Assembly (NCBI RefSeq): GCF_042242105.1
Contig: NC_092030.1
Coordinates: 1,273,501-1,337,500 of the forward strand
Length of the DNA: 64,000 nucleotides
Source: Pempheris klunzingeri
Taxonomy: Eukaryota > Chordata > Actinopteri > Acropomatiformes > Pempheridae
Direction of reading: 5' to 3'
A program made the translations under genes and the position numbers. Numbering within the stretch: the stretch's first letter is position 1; each line of letters starts with the position of its first letter. The notes below the pieces were generated by a model. It was not told where the DNA came from. It worked only from the letters and a program-made list of their open reading frames with translations, and did no database searches. Shown in pieces: positions 1 to 23,600 of the stretch.

Positions 1-113
1 CTGAGCCTCAGACAGCAGCACTGCTCCTGCTCCCTCCAGCACCGTTAAGCTAGCAGCGTTAGCTGGCGTTAGCTGGCGTAAGCTAGCGTTAGCCGGCTAG
101 TTGCTTAGCAGTG
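1..113 (+). promoter_or_regulatory. cdc37l1 5' leader/promoter with GCTAGC/GTTAGC words
   Basis: The bases before the cdc37l1 start codon hold a dense set of GCTAGC, GTTAGC and GGCTAG words (about 46-101), including a repeated GTTAGCTGGC unit. Similar words appear near the rcl1 and edem3 starts. Whether they are bound by a factor cannot be told from sequence. Confidence 0.4.
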
Positions 114-6302
<6,189 letters not shown>

Positions 6303-6413
6303 GGGCTGTAGGATCACCCCCCCGCTTCCCTTCCGCCTCCCCCCCACACACACACACATCTAGTCACAATCAGAGTTTTAAGCCATCTTTACACAGCTGA
6401 CCAGAAAATCAGG

Positions 6414-6419
6414 AATAAA
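6414..6419 (+). terminator. Candidate cdc37l1 polyadenylation signal AATAAA
   Basis: Canonical AATAAA 112 bp after the stop codon. A second AATAAA lies at 6648-6653. Transcript data are needed to say which is used. Confidence 0.5.
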
Positions 6420-9400
6420 CAGACGTGGTGGAGAACCTGCAGGAAATGATGTTTTCCTGCTGGCAGCCGTTTCTCAGTGTGTTCGACTTTGCGTCGGTGT
6501 GGTTGGCGAGCTGGCTGCTGCAGGGCGTCGTGCCAGCTGAATGCATGGGCTGTGCCATCGTCCTGGTTTTACAGATGGAGGTCTCACGTCTTCATATCAA
6601 GCTGGCTGTCCTCGTTAAGCGGCAGCAAAACAATCTGACAAATTGGAAATAAAATCCAGACAACACACAGAATACCAAAGCGGTGAAGTCAGGTTGGTGG
6701 TCCAGTCCAGACTGAGGTCAGGGGGCACTGAGGAGTTTTGTTTGGGTCACTTTAAATGAATCATGTCAGCGACGAGGCGTGGCCCACAGATCGGTGGCTT
6801 TGGGTCCTGTGTGCTACGAGGTCATGTTTTTGCTAATCATGAACATTTTATGCCATGTTTTCTCTAATAGTGACGCCGGGGTCTGTAGCTGCAGACGGCA
6901 TCAGGCCTGTATGTGAAGCTGATATCAGAGGCTGGCTTTTATTTCTACTTCCCTCCATCTGATCAGTGTGTTATTATTTGGTCACATCTTAGTATGAAGC
7001 CTCCTCATTTACTGGGTGGGACTGAAAAACAAGTGATAACACTCAAGACTAGTAAGGAAGAAGAGCAAAGTGTTGAAAAATGCATATATTGTTGAATTCG
7101 TTAAATTAAAGTGATGGGAATGTATATTTTGCTTAACTGGCAGTACATTATGTGTACGTCCTGGTTTATTACCCCCGGCCTTTATTTGTTTGTGTCAGAG
7201 GCCTGACTGTGGTCGACGTTCACTATTAAGGCAACGTGCCTTTGAGTAAGCTTTTAAATCTACCTGGTCATGTGTCTACAGTGAGGACTGTAACACGGTG
7301 AGCAGGTGGGTGTCTGTTGAATAATCATGCATAGGAAAACATGCTAACGGCGTAATTAGCCACCTCAGAGCATGTGAAGGAAGAGAGTCTCAGACGTGTT
7401 GTCATTTTAGATTTGGTGAGGACATGCCTTGTCCTCATGTATTTTATTATTTTTAATTATCTGCTAAAACAGCAGTTTGTCTGAATGTGTAAGGGACACG
7501 GAGAGCAGATCTTCTCCGGCTGTGGTTACTTGGACGTGTGTGTGTGTTTTCTGCAGCATTTAACTCGTCAGGCTGGAATTAAAATTACAACCTGAGGGTA
7601 AATATATTTGATTTAAGGGGTTAAAAGCTTCACGACTGCATGTGAGGAGGTGAAAACCGTCCAGCAGGTCTGTCGTCAGGAGAGGATAAATAACGCTGTG
7701 TGTGTGTGTGTGTGTGTGTGTGTGGTGGGGGGGAGGCTGGTCAGGTAGCTGAATCACAGATGAAATAAACGAATGTGTCACGACGGGAGCTTTTGGTGCT
7801 AATTCTTAAACTTTTGCTTCTTTTATACATCGTTGTGTCAGTAGCTGTTAGTTGCCATTCGTTCTCGTGCCACAAAGCCATCAAAAACAGCCTTCCTCCT
7901 TTTTTTTAAAGTCTAAAATATATAAAATGAAAGAAACCGACAGACAGAATAGGATCTTACTTATTTTGCTTTGAACACTTTGACAGTTGGCGTCGTTTTT
8001 TGTCTTTGAAGGGCCGGAGTGGCTTTAAGGTCTAAAAAAAAGTATTCCTGGTGTTGTCTGGAGTCCTAACCAGTTTACCTCCTTCACATCTTCCACTAAC
8101 ATCTCTGACAATAAGATTTGATCCACCTGTGCACACACACGTTCATTAATTCGGCCAAAACACAGAACGCCTTTAATGACAAACACAATGCAGATCAGTT
8201 GGCTTCAGTAGCTGCTGTCGTGCACTTGGCTGCTCTAAAGCCTTTCTGGACAGCAGTGAGTTGGTTACTTATTTAAGCTGCTTAACATAAGACATAAGAT
8301 AATGAGCTAAAGCTTTTTAGAGCGTGAGACAATATAATAACTCAGCATTTATCACCCGACCGCTCAGCTTTGGGTGCAAACGTTTGTTTTAGAGTTGTGT
8401 GAGGGTTAATGTGAGTTCTCTGGATGTTGTCTGGATGTCAGAGCACGCTAACGGGAGGCGTGAAGAGGGCGCTGTGTTCGTCTTCTATTATTCAGCAGCT
8501 AAATTCTGCTCCCTTTTATTTTACCAGCCATTCATGTAATCAAAGCCTCAAATCTCAAAGCAGCTGGCAGACAGGTGATCAGATCGCCTCATCTCTCAGT
8601 ACAGGAAAGGTTTACTCGGCCTGCATATTTGTTTTTCCTGCAGAGTAAAACTAGCTTCCATTTGTCCTCAGCAGCTCGCCATCGGTACCCAACATCCAGT
8701 TTCCTTACACAAGTGCTCTGTGCAGACTGCCATCAGTGGTGTGGCGTTAGAGTTCATGATTCGGGGATCCACACCTGAGTTGGAGCTAAAAAATGTAAAA
8801 AGAAGCACCAGTATGGGGGGGGGGGGGGCTCTTCACAAAGACTTTTACTGTATATTTGTATGCAGAAAGGAACTCTGCGTCTGAATGTGTCCTGCACTTT
8901 ATTATTCTCTTTTCAAACCAGAGAGTGTTGGGTGGAGTTTTTGAAGCACTTGACTTGTTTTTCTTCCCCATATCCTGTTTAGATTTAGTCCCTTCTTGCG
9001 TTGCGTCACCAGTCGTGCAGACCTGAATCAGAAACATGTATTCAGAAGCAGGCCTCAGAGCCTCAGAGCTTTACAGCTGGTGTTTAAAATTGTGTGACAT
9101 TTCCTCGTTTTTACTTTTTGTTTGTGTCGGTGTTCAAAGGAGCGTTTGCCAGAGTCATTAGGCTTCCACTTAACCGCCCTCTTGACAACAAAACTATTTA
9201 AAGAGCCAAAATCAGAGCGAGAATCTGCTGATGAGCTGATTTTTACTGCAGACTGTGGGATTAAAGACACCATACGATGCATTAAAGTACAACACACCTG
9301 TTTATGACTGAAAGCTACTGTGTGATGCATTGCTGTCCCACTGATCATCATATCACAGATTTCCTTCCTCTGAATGCACAGCGCTGCTGTGGGCCTGTTC

Positions 9401-9652
9401 ACGTGTGGCATGTATGATCAATACTGTAAACATAAGCAGTGAAGCTAAACAGTGCTGTAGTGGTCTTCATTGTGTTTCTATTTCTGTTTTGTTTTCTTCT
9501 TTTAACCACGGTGACTTATCAACTATGCAAAACAATTGTATGGCTTAAGCTGTTGTACTGAGCCAGTGGCCAGTGTTCATTGTGTCTCACCTCCTTAAGT
9601 AAGAGCAAGACTTTCAGGAGGTTGATGCGAGCTGCTCGCCTCCTCCGCTGCA
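6420..9652. other. Intergenic DNA, no gene seen
   Basis: Between the cdc37l1 and ak3 3' ends. I found no exon-like frame that fits a known family. It holds a (TG)14 repeat at 7697-7724 and a run of G at about 8815-8828. The short open frames have no family signature. Confidence 0.6.
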
Positions 9653-9772
9653 GGCTCCTGTACGATGATTCGGCTCCTGTACGATGATTCGGCTCCTGTA
9701 CGATGATTCGGCTCCTGTACGATGATTCGGCTCCTGTACGATGATTCGGCTCCTGTACGATGATTCGGCTCC
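9653..9772. repeat. Perfect 19-bp minisatellite, about 6.3 copies
   Basis: The unit GGCTCCTGTACGATGATTC starts at 9653, 9672, 9691, 9710, 9729 and 9748, and a last GGCTCC begins at 9767. The copies are identical. It lies downstream of both convergent genes cdc37l1 and ak3. There are no spacers, so it is not a CRISPR array. Confidence 0.97.
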
Positions 9773-10240
9773 AATAGAAAACAGATTCTAAATATTTGTG
9801 TCTTGTTGTCGAACGCTACGGTTGTTTTAGGACCTGCAGTAACTAAATATTTAAAATTAAGGAGCCTGAAGTGGCTTCGTCGTTATATCCTTAAAGGGTA
9901 ATTCCACAGATTGTACATATCAGAGTGTGTTTACACATCCTGGGGAGGACTTTTTCTCAGTGAGTAAAAGTTATAAGCTCTGGGGGTCGGAGAGACGTGA
10001 GTCAAGTTGCTTTGTGGGTAATGTAGGCTCGAATGTGTGGAAGTAAAAGAAAAAGACAAAATCTTTGTTTCTGCTGCATCGATTTTAACATTTGTCAGTC
10101 TGACAGTGTTTAGGGGTACGACGCTAAATGGGTGCTGTGCTCTTAACCGTCTGTTTTAGGGGTTAAACCAGAGACTGGGAAGCTCTCCAGGTGTGTCCTT
10201 CTGCTGTACAGTAACAAACGACAGTGACCAGCATCAGAAG

Positions 10241-10246
10241 TTTATT
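10241..10246 (-). terminator. Candidate ak3 polyadenylation signal (AATAAA on - strand)
   Basis: TTTATT on the + strand, about 1.09 kb past the ak3 stop codon. It would give a 3' UTR of about 1.1 kb. This is only a motif match. Confidence 0.35.
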
Positions 10247-11333
10247 GTGATTCATAATAAATACTTATGATGACACGGTTGTTATGTTGTGTATGAAGAG
10301 GAGATTTAAAACGCTATTCAAGTGTTAAGAATTACACGCAGTACATTTCAGGTACCGTGCTGCATAAATCGACGGTTCACTGCAAGGCCAGTTAGCATTT
10401 CTCTGGGTTTTAACATGGTGACAAAGACACAGAGCTGCAGCTGACAGCCCCACGCAAACTGTGCCGTCACCGTCTCGAGTTAATACAAAAGGTTTCAAGT
10501 CGTCAAATCACTTTAAAGGACAAATATCAGCACAAATTTAACGACTTGGTCGGTGCAGGGAACGATGGATTTCCAAAGGCAACACCATTAAGACTGCGGG
10601 TGGTTAAAAGACGCTGTTACACAAAGATGGTTTCATTAAAAATACTCAGTAAGGTCAAAGGTCGTTTTCTACATTATTCAATCTGTGGTCCATCTTCATA
10701 GAAAGTATTTACAGGCTACATTCACTGAGCCACCTGTTAGTGTTTCTAAAGCAGCAAAAGGCACAAAGTGTGTGCAAAAGTGAGTTTACAGTAATTTGAT
10801 GGCACGATTCCCTTCAGGGCAGCGACGCTCTGCCCAGGAAACAGTCCAGACGTGGACTTTATGCACACCTTTGTTGCTCTCATAACGTTTCTAACAAAAA
10901 ATAAAAGCTGTTAAAGTCTCTTATTTAGCTCCAGAAGACTTCCTTTGTTTGTCACAGTGTCGCCAACATTAGTTAAGTGTGCATAACTCCACTCTGGGAA
11001 GTTTTCTGGGCAGAGCGGCCTTCAGGGACATCTCCTGGCTTCATAAAGGCACATTTGTTATACTCTAATGACTTCATGCACATGTCCTGAGGGTTTCCCA
11101 AACTAACTTCAGCAACACGGTGAAAACGGTGCATCATTAGTGTAAAAAGGACTTCATATGTGGAGTTTTTCCCATCGACATCTGCACTCTGACTATTTCT
11201 GCCTCATTTTGAACATCCAGAATATGTTATTACGCTGATGACTCTCCTCTCGGTTCACTTGAAGTGGCACCTGATTGGTCGATGTGTACAGAGCGGCTCC
11301 TGCTGGTAAACTTTAACCCTCGGTGTGCCTCTC

Positions 11334-16653
<5,320 letters not shown>

Positions 16654-17640
16654 CTCTGGATCCCTGCACGATTATTTGTCTAACGGGAGTTTTTAAGGAG
16701 CACGGGAGCCGTATCCTTCCCATCAAACCCCCCCTCCTCCGGATGACTGGATCGGAGCAGGTTTACTTTCCGTCTTCCCCAATAAGTGCGCAACGCAGCC
16801 AGGAGTGGGCGCGTCTTCTGCAGCCGGCCGGCCTCCGCTCCCACCCAAACCTGACTTTTATTCCTCTCTGCAGACACAGAGGGAGCAGGTGGGGAGGGAG
16901 GGGGGAGCAAGATGAGACCAGCGGCCAGCACAGAGCCATCGGGGAGGTGGGGGGGCTGCAGACGATGCGCTCCCACGACGCACGACGCCTGAAACTCCCC
17001 CCTCTTTGTTTTGGCCTTAATGTAAATGTGTTTATTTTATAACATTGTTATGCAATTGGGCTGACAGGCGGAAAAAAGCTTGTTGGCAAGGTTGCGGTGA
17101 TTAATCCCCTCAGAGCCTCGATCCCCTGAGAAGGACAGACCTGCAGACTGCCAGACAGGCTGAGCTGGACACAACCAGTCTGCTCTCTCATGTCAGCTCC
17201 TAAAATATTACTGACAAACGAATGATGCACTGAGTAACACTTCAACAGTTCTCTGAAAACAATAAGTTACTGGTTAGATGAATTATTGTGCACTAAAAGA
17301 CCTTTCAATCATTGCACGAGTGGTTTTTAACTAAACTGATTCTGCTTTAATGTCACTAAACCTGCAGTCCAGCATCTGTAACAGACAGATCACTTTTAAA
17401 ATATTGGAAATAACCAACTTGTTTACGTTTTAGTCACGTTTAAGACGTAAACACACACCCACGCTGTTTTCATGAAGGAGGATCTGGCGCCATCTTGTGG
17501 CCGAACGCCGCAACGCACCTATTAAGGAAAACGCCGCCTTTTTGACCCTCCTGCTTCGCCGTATCCTCGCCTCCCATCAACGTCTTCCTGGACAAACACA
17601 CGTGGATTTCCACTGACGCCGAGGCAGAAACAACAACAAC
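16654..17640. promoter_or_regulatory. Shared ak3 / rcl1 divergent promoter region
   Basis: The 987 bp between the two start codons must contain the start sites of both genes, and parts are GC-rich. A motif at 17487-17500 reads CCACAAGATGGCGC on the minus strand. That is one mismatch from the CTCF core, and it also contains a YY1-like GCCATCTTG, 140-150 bp before the rcl1 start codon. Transcription start sites cannot be fixed from sequence. Confidence 0.55.
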
Positions 17641-20600
17641 ATGGCAAGTCAGGGACTCGAGTACGACGGCTGCAACTTCTTCAGACAGCGGCTGGTTCTG
17701 TCCACCCTCAGCGGGAAGCGAGTCAAGCTGCGGGGCATCAGGTCGAAGGACGACAGCCCGGGGCTCCGCGGTCAGTTTGAGCCTCGGTCTGCGCGGGGCG
17801 GCGCAGCTAGCTCGGCGGCTAACGGGCTAGCTGCTACGCAGTTGGGAGTGTGTTTTATCTCGGGGCGTAGGAGGTGGGCAGACGGAGGGAGAGCGGTGCA
17901 AACGGGGCTCAAAGTCGATTTTAGATCTCTGCACAAAGTTGTTTCTGTGTTTTGCTCGTGTGGAGGTGCTTTTCCGAGCTTCACATTATCTCACTGACTT
18001 TTTCTGGAAAATGGGAGTGAGTTTCAGCAGAAGTTCCACATGTTCATGTTCTGGTGTTAATTAGGTCACATTCAAACTAAAAACAATAAAAAATAAGGTT
18101 TTGGATAAAGTCTTTGGTTAATTTGGCTTTAATTCCAGTAAAGAAGGTTTTCAGCTTCAGACCAGCTGATGGACAAACTGCACGTTTTGTCTGTTTCTTC
18201 TTCAGATTTTGAGGCCAGCTTCATCAGGCTGCTGGACAAAGTGACCAATGGCTCCAGGATAGAGATTAACCAGACAGGTGAGTGTTGTCATCGCTGTTGT
18301 AATGATTATTACCTCATGGCTCAGGCTGGGTGGTTCATTCAATTACTGTTTATTGGCACAGGGTTCAGGTTCCAGCAGCAACAACAGATGGACGCCACAA
18401 ATGCAAATAACAGGATTTTAGCTGAAGTTAATAACTGTTTTCTTCTGTATTTCTGTTCCCTCACATTTAATTGTACATGTCAGTTCTGCACGTTGTGTTT
18501 TCTGTGACTGTTACACAGAGAGAAATCTCACTTTACTGCATCATCAAGCAGAAAATATGACCATAAATATTTTATTTTCTGATCCACTGACCCTCGTATG
18601 TTTGTCTCCTCCAGGCACTGTGTTGTTCTACCAGCCCGGCCTGCTGTACGGTGGCTCCGTAGACCACGACTGTAACACGCAGCGCTCCATCGGCTACTAC
18701 CTGGAGGCCCTGCTCATGCTCGCCCCCTTCATGAAGAACCCTCTGAAGGCCACGCTGAGGGGGGTCACCAACGACGCCGTGGACCCCACGGTGAGGACAC
18801 GCAGCCGAGCCTCCGATCGCCTCCCTCTGGGTCAGTTTTGGCTCATGACCGCCCAGCAGGGCTGACACGTGTCGGTCGTACTCTCCAACATCAGGCTGCT
18901 AAAGAGAGGGAGGTGGTCTGGGCCGTCGGCAGATGGTCTACCGCCACATAACCGCACTCCACAGATTAATAAAACAAATACAAGGACGTCACAGGGTTTG
19001 AACAGGTGCTGCAGGTCCTTGAAGTTGCTTAAATTTTGATGTGTTGTTGTCTGAGGTCTGAAAAGTGATTGGATTTTGAGTAAACTGCTTGAAACTGGTG
19101 GAAAATCTACATTACAAAATAAGCCATAGAGAGCGTTTTTGATTTGAGTATATATAATTTACCTTAGCTGCAAGGTGCTGGAAAACCTTGAAAATGCTTG
19201 AAAGGTGCTTGAATGACACTTTGGAAAAGGTGTAGTAGCCCTGATGTGAAAGTAAAATGACTTTTGATTAGTCTTGGATTAATAACTCGCAGTAAAATAA
19301 TCAAAAAAATGTACAAAACAAGTCAACAACTAGAATTTACTTCAGAAAAACATCATTAAAGTGTGTGTGTGTGTGTGTGTGTCATTGCCATCAAAAAGAG
19401 GATAAAGGCTGCAGAGTGAAACATGGAAGCACATTTCTTCTTCTTGGAATCTGTTTCATGTTTCATCTGTTTTCTGTCCCTGCTGCTGTGACGGATGAAG
19501 CGCAGACTCTTGTCCTGGTCCACAGGAGGATGTTTGTATTGATTTAAACACTCTGTGCTGCAGGTCGACCTGCTGAAGTCCACGTCCGTCCCTCTGATGA
19601 AGAAGTTTGGCGTTGACGGAGACGGCTTGGATCTGAAGGTGAGGATGCGATGCCAGATATGATGTTTAACGCTCACATGTGCTGCTGCCGCCGTCGTTCT
19701 GCATCCTGGTCCCTCTGTCGCTGCTCCCTCAGGTGGTGAAGAGGGGTATGGCGCCCGGCGGGGGGGGAGAGGTGGTCTTCACGTGTCCGGTCCGCAGAAC
19801 CATGAGGCCGGTGCAGCTGACTGACCCCGGAAAGATCAAGAGGATCAGAGGAGTGGCGTATCCTTTTTCACAGCTCGGCCCTGATGATGATTGTCTATTA
19901 ATTATTCATGTCAGTAAACAGTAGAGCCTCAGATATCTTGTCATTAAGCCGTAAATATTCAGTTTACAGTGTTAATAATCAGAGAAAAGCAGCAAATCCT
20001 CACAGCAGAGGAGCTTCAGGGGTGGGTGCTGGAAATCCTTGAAAACTTGAATATGCTGTTTTCAAAGAAGTCTAATTACATTAATATAATAAATAGCTGT
20101 CTGACAAAATGAGATGGAGAGAGTCTGATGGCTGGAAGGTGCTGGAGAAGCTTGAAAAGTGCTGGAATTTGACTCTAGAAAAGGTGCAGGATCCCTGAAA
20201 TAGGAATAAAAAACAATGAAGTTGCTGAAATACATTTCTGCTGAGTAATCAGTTAATGCCAGAAGCTGAACTCGTCATCAGGAGCCTCACGATGTCGCTG
20301 AGGCGGTTCCCTCCAGTGGAGTCAGCGAAGGTCCTTGACTGTGTAAACCCAGATATTCGGTGCGAGTTTCTCCTCAGATGGCCAACAGGATCGTGGACTC
20401 AGCCAGGAGCGTCCTCAACCAGTTCCTCCCAGACATCTACATCTACACAGACCACATGAAAGGAGTCAGCTCTGGAAAGTGAGTGAGCATCTCAGCTTTA
20501 GTGCAAAGCTTCTGAGCTGTGAACAAGGACGGCTTACACATCATGCTAGAAGATAAACTACATGGATTTTTTGGCTGCAGGTCTCCAGGTTTTGGTCTGA

Positions 20601-23600
20601 CGCTGGTGGCAGAGACGCTGAACGGCTCCTTCCTCAGCGCAGAGATGTCGTCCACGCCTCAGGGGCAGGGAGACCCCGTGCTGCCGGAGGACCTCGGCAG
20701 GAGCTGTGCCAAACTGCTACTGGAGGAGGTGCATCGGGTAAGACTTCAGCTACAGCACACACTCCATCTGAGCACCAAACACACTCCTGTCTGAGCTTCT
20801 CAGGTCCATCTGGTTCACTTTTGTCATTCACTTGGAAATACGTCATAATCCCCCTTTTTAACAATGACTTCACATGTTCAGGCTGCTCTGAAGAGGCTTT
20901 ACAAGATTTATTTTTCATGCTGAACAGACACTCAGGAGTCACACTGTTGTTTGCTTCTGCACAAACAGGCTGTGTGCCAGCAAACATCCAAAAAGAGCAT
21001 TTTTAAACATTGTATTTATGAGTTGTGTCTTTGAATCAACATTCAGCACATACATTGACACCTCCACCCTCACAGTCCAAAAAGACAGGCTGAAATAAAA
21101 AAATCTTAATAAGAGCTATGGTACTACCAGACTCCATTGACAAAAATAGTAATTTTACTTGGCAGTGAACATGGCAGTGGCAGGTCTACTGCTGCCAGTT
21201 TGTTTGTGTCATTGTGTGTTCCACAAATATTTTGTTGGATCCAAACTAACCTGTCAAAACTCCAAAGTCACACAATAACACAAACAAACCAACCAATAGA
21301 GACAGCAGCAGAGCAGCAGCTCCTGTGTTCTGTGAGCTAAAATCAGTGTTTTCGTGAATGTAGTCTGGTGTGTGTGCTGTTTGTGGTTAAACCAAAAGGA
21401 TCTTCCAGGTCTCTCTCTGTAGGGATCCTTTCCATGATGCTGTCACACACTTAGAATAACACTCTGAGCCTGTCAGTGGATCAAACAAGCTCTTTTAATG
21501 GACCTACTGTGATCAGGTGCAGTTGACCTGACTTATTCTGTTGCAGCCCGTTTGGTGGCTGCCAGCCGAGGCGACCTACAGGACCAATTCCAACATGATT
21601 TGTACCTTATAGTAATTTCACTCCCACAGTGTGTAAAAAAACCAAAATTAGGGCCCAGGTTTAAAAACACAGGAATTGTCCTTTAATTGATCACAATAGA
21701 TACCACAAAGAAATACATTCCCTCATTTTTGATCAAACAAGGCTTTGTATTGATTTACAAAATGAAGCGTGTCTGTATGATTATAAGGCCGACTGTGGAG
21801 ATGTACCTCGTGAGGATCGGTGTGTGTCTCAGTAGCTTTAATCCTGCAGCAAACTGCTTCTGCTGTTCAAAACACCAAACCTGTCCTGGTTTATCTGCAT
21901 GATTCAAGCGTAGCATAGTGTCTGATAGCAGTTTACAGAAAACATCCACTGCTAATTTATGACGTGCTGACTGGGTTTCCCACTGTTCTGGTGGTCGGTT
22001 ACTGTGCTGGATGCTCTCCGTTATCTCTGGGAGGTGTTATCAGGTCTGAGACGCCCTGCACACAGCGGAGTCAGCTTTCAGTTCATGCCCGGAGAAATTC
22101 TCGGGGAATACCTGACGCACGGCGGCAGAGCACATGAGAGTCTGAGCGCGCAACAATGACGGCGTTTTGTCCGCATGTTTACCCACATTCCCCGGTAATC
22201 ACCGCAGTCTGGAGTTCAGCTGAGAAACGCTTTTGTTGGCAAAACCTCGGCGCAGGACAGAGCTCACAGGCCATATATCTGTTCAGATCGGGTGTTTTCT
22301 TACTTCCTTTAAGATGGAGGCTTCTGTCCCTTATTTTTTGTTACATTTAAAAGCTGAAAATCAAAAAATTAGACATCAGTTCTAGTATTTCATTACTTGT
22401 AAAGAATAAAGAATCTATGCAGCACCAAAGTGATCAATATTTAATATATAAATGAAGTGCTGTGAATATGAACAGCAAGTCAGGATTCATGATGAAATAA
22501 AAAGTGTCATGTCACCTCAGTAAAAACAAGAAAAGTTAAATTCACATACGATTATTTATTTCATAACGCTGAAATGTTCATTTATCATTCAACACTTTCT
22601 ACGTCCAGCTCACAGGTCGGCCTGTGCTCAGGTCAAAGGTCGGCAAGGTCAGGTTACGTTTTAGGCCGCGGGACGAGAAAAACCCCCACGTGTTTCCACC
22701 TGTGGAGGTGCGACACGCTAACTGGGCCGTTACTAAAAGCCACACAGGCTCGTATGATCTGACACAGTCACGCAGGAAAAAGGGGCGTACAATTGGATGC
22801 AGTGACTGGGCGACTTGAGTGTGGCACCACACGGCTCGGCCTCCCAGCCCTCATCGGAGTCATGTGAGTCCAGTTAGCTGGTCAGGGTACAGCTGATTAA
22901 CTCTGAAACAGGAATATTGTTTGGATGCATCCTCTTCACTCGGAGCAGCAGAGCGAGAAGCTAGCGCGTCTCTTTGGTTCACTCAATATCCTCCAGTTTA
23001 AATGCTTTTTTTTTTCCTCTTGAAGCTGCAGCCGCCGGTAGAACAGGTAGATTCACCTGATCCGAGGGCAAACAGCATTAGAATAACAGCACGGAGGAGA
23101 GAGGAGGACAGCAGAGCAACATGGATCTGAAGAGGGAAGGAAAAGTAGTGGATCCACACTGAAGGCCGTGGGCGCTCCGCATGTGTGCGTCTGTTTGTTC
23201 TGTGGTTAATCAGTACTTGTAGTAAATTAAAGCTGCACGATGGACATTTTGTTTTTGAGCGACGTCAACAGCGGACAGGAGCTGATGGAAGTCCGGCAGC
23301 TTTCAGGGTTTGTTGAGTTTTTCATGTTAAATGATCTTCTTGTTTCAGTTTGAGACCACTGACTCAGCTTTTGTCATGTACAAGTAAAAAAGTAGAGAAC
23401 TGAAGTGGATTTAAAATAACCCAGATATGGATTCAAATTCTAATAACTTTGAATCCACAGTGCTGTTGCTGCTCTCACTGAACTCAGAACATCCGGGTTG
23501 TTTTCTGCTGCAGTGAGGACGGCGTCTAATGAGGTTAAAATCAGGCTTTGCTCACTATTCAGACCCCAAATACAAAACATTTTCTCCTTATTCTTAGTTT

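Noticed and set aside
9653-9772. CRISPR-like array
   Set aside because: The 19-bp units abut with no spacers, and the DNA is from a vertebrate nucleus. It is a minisatellite.
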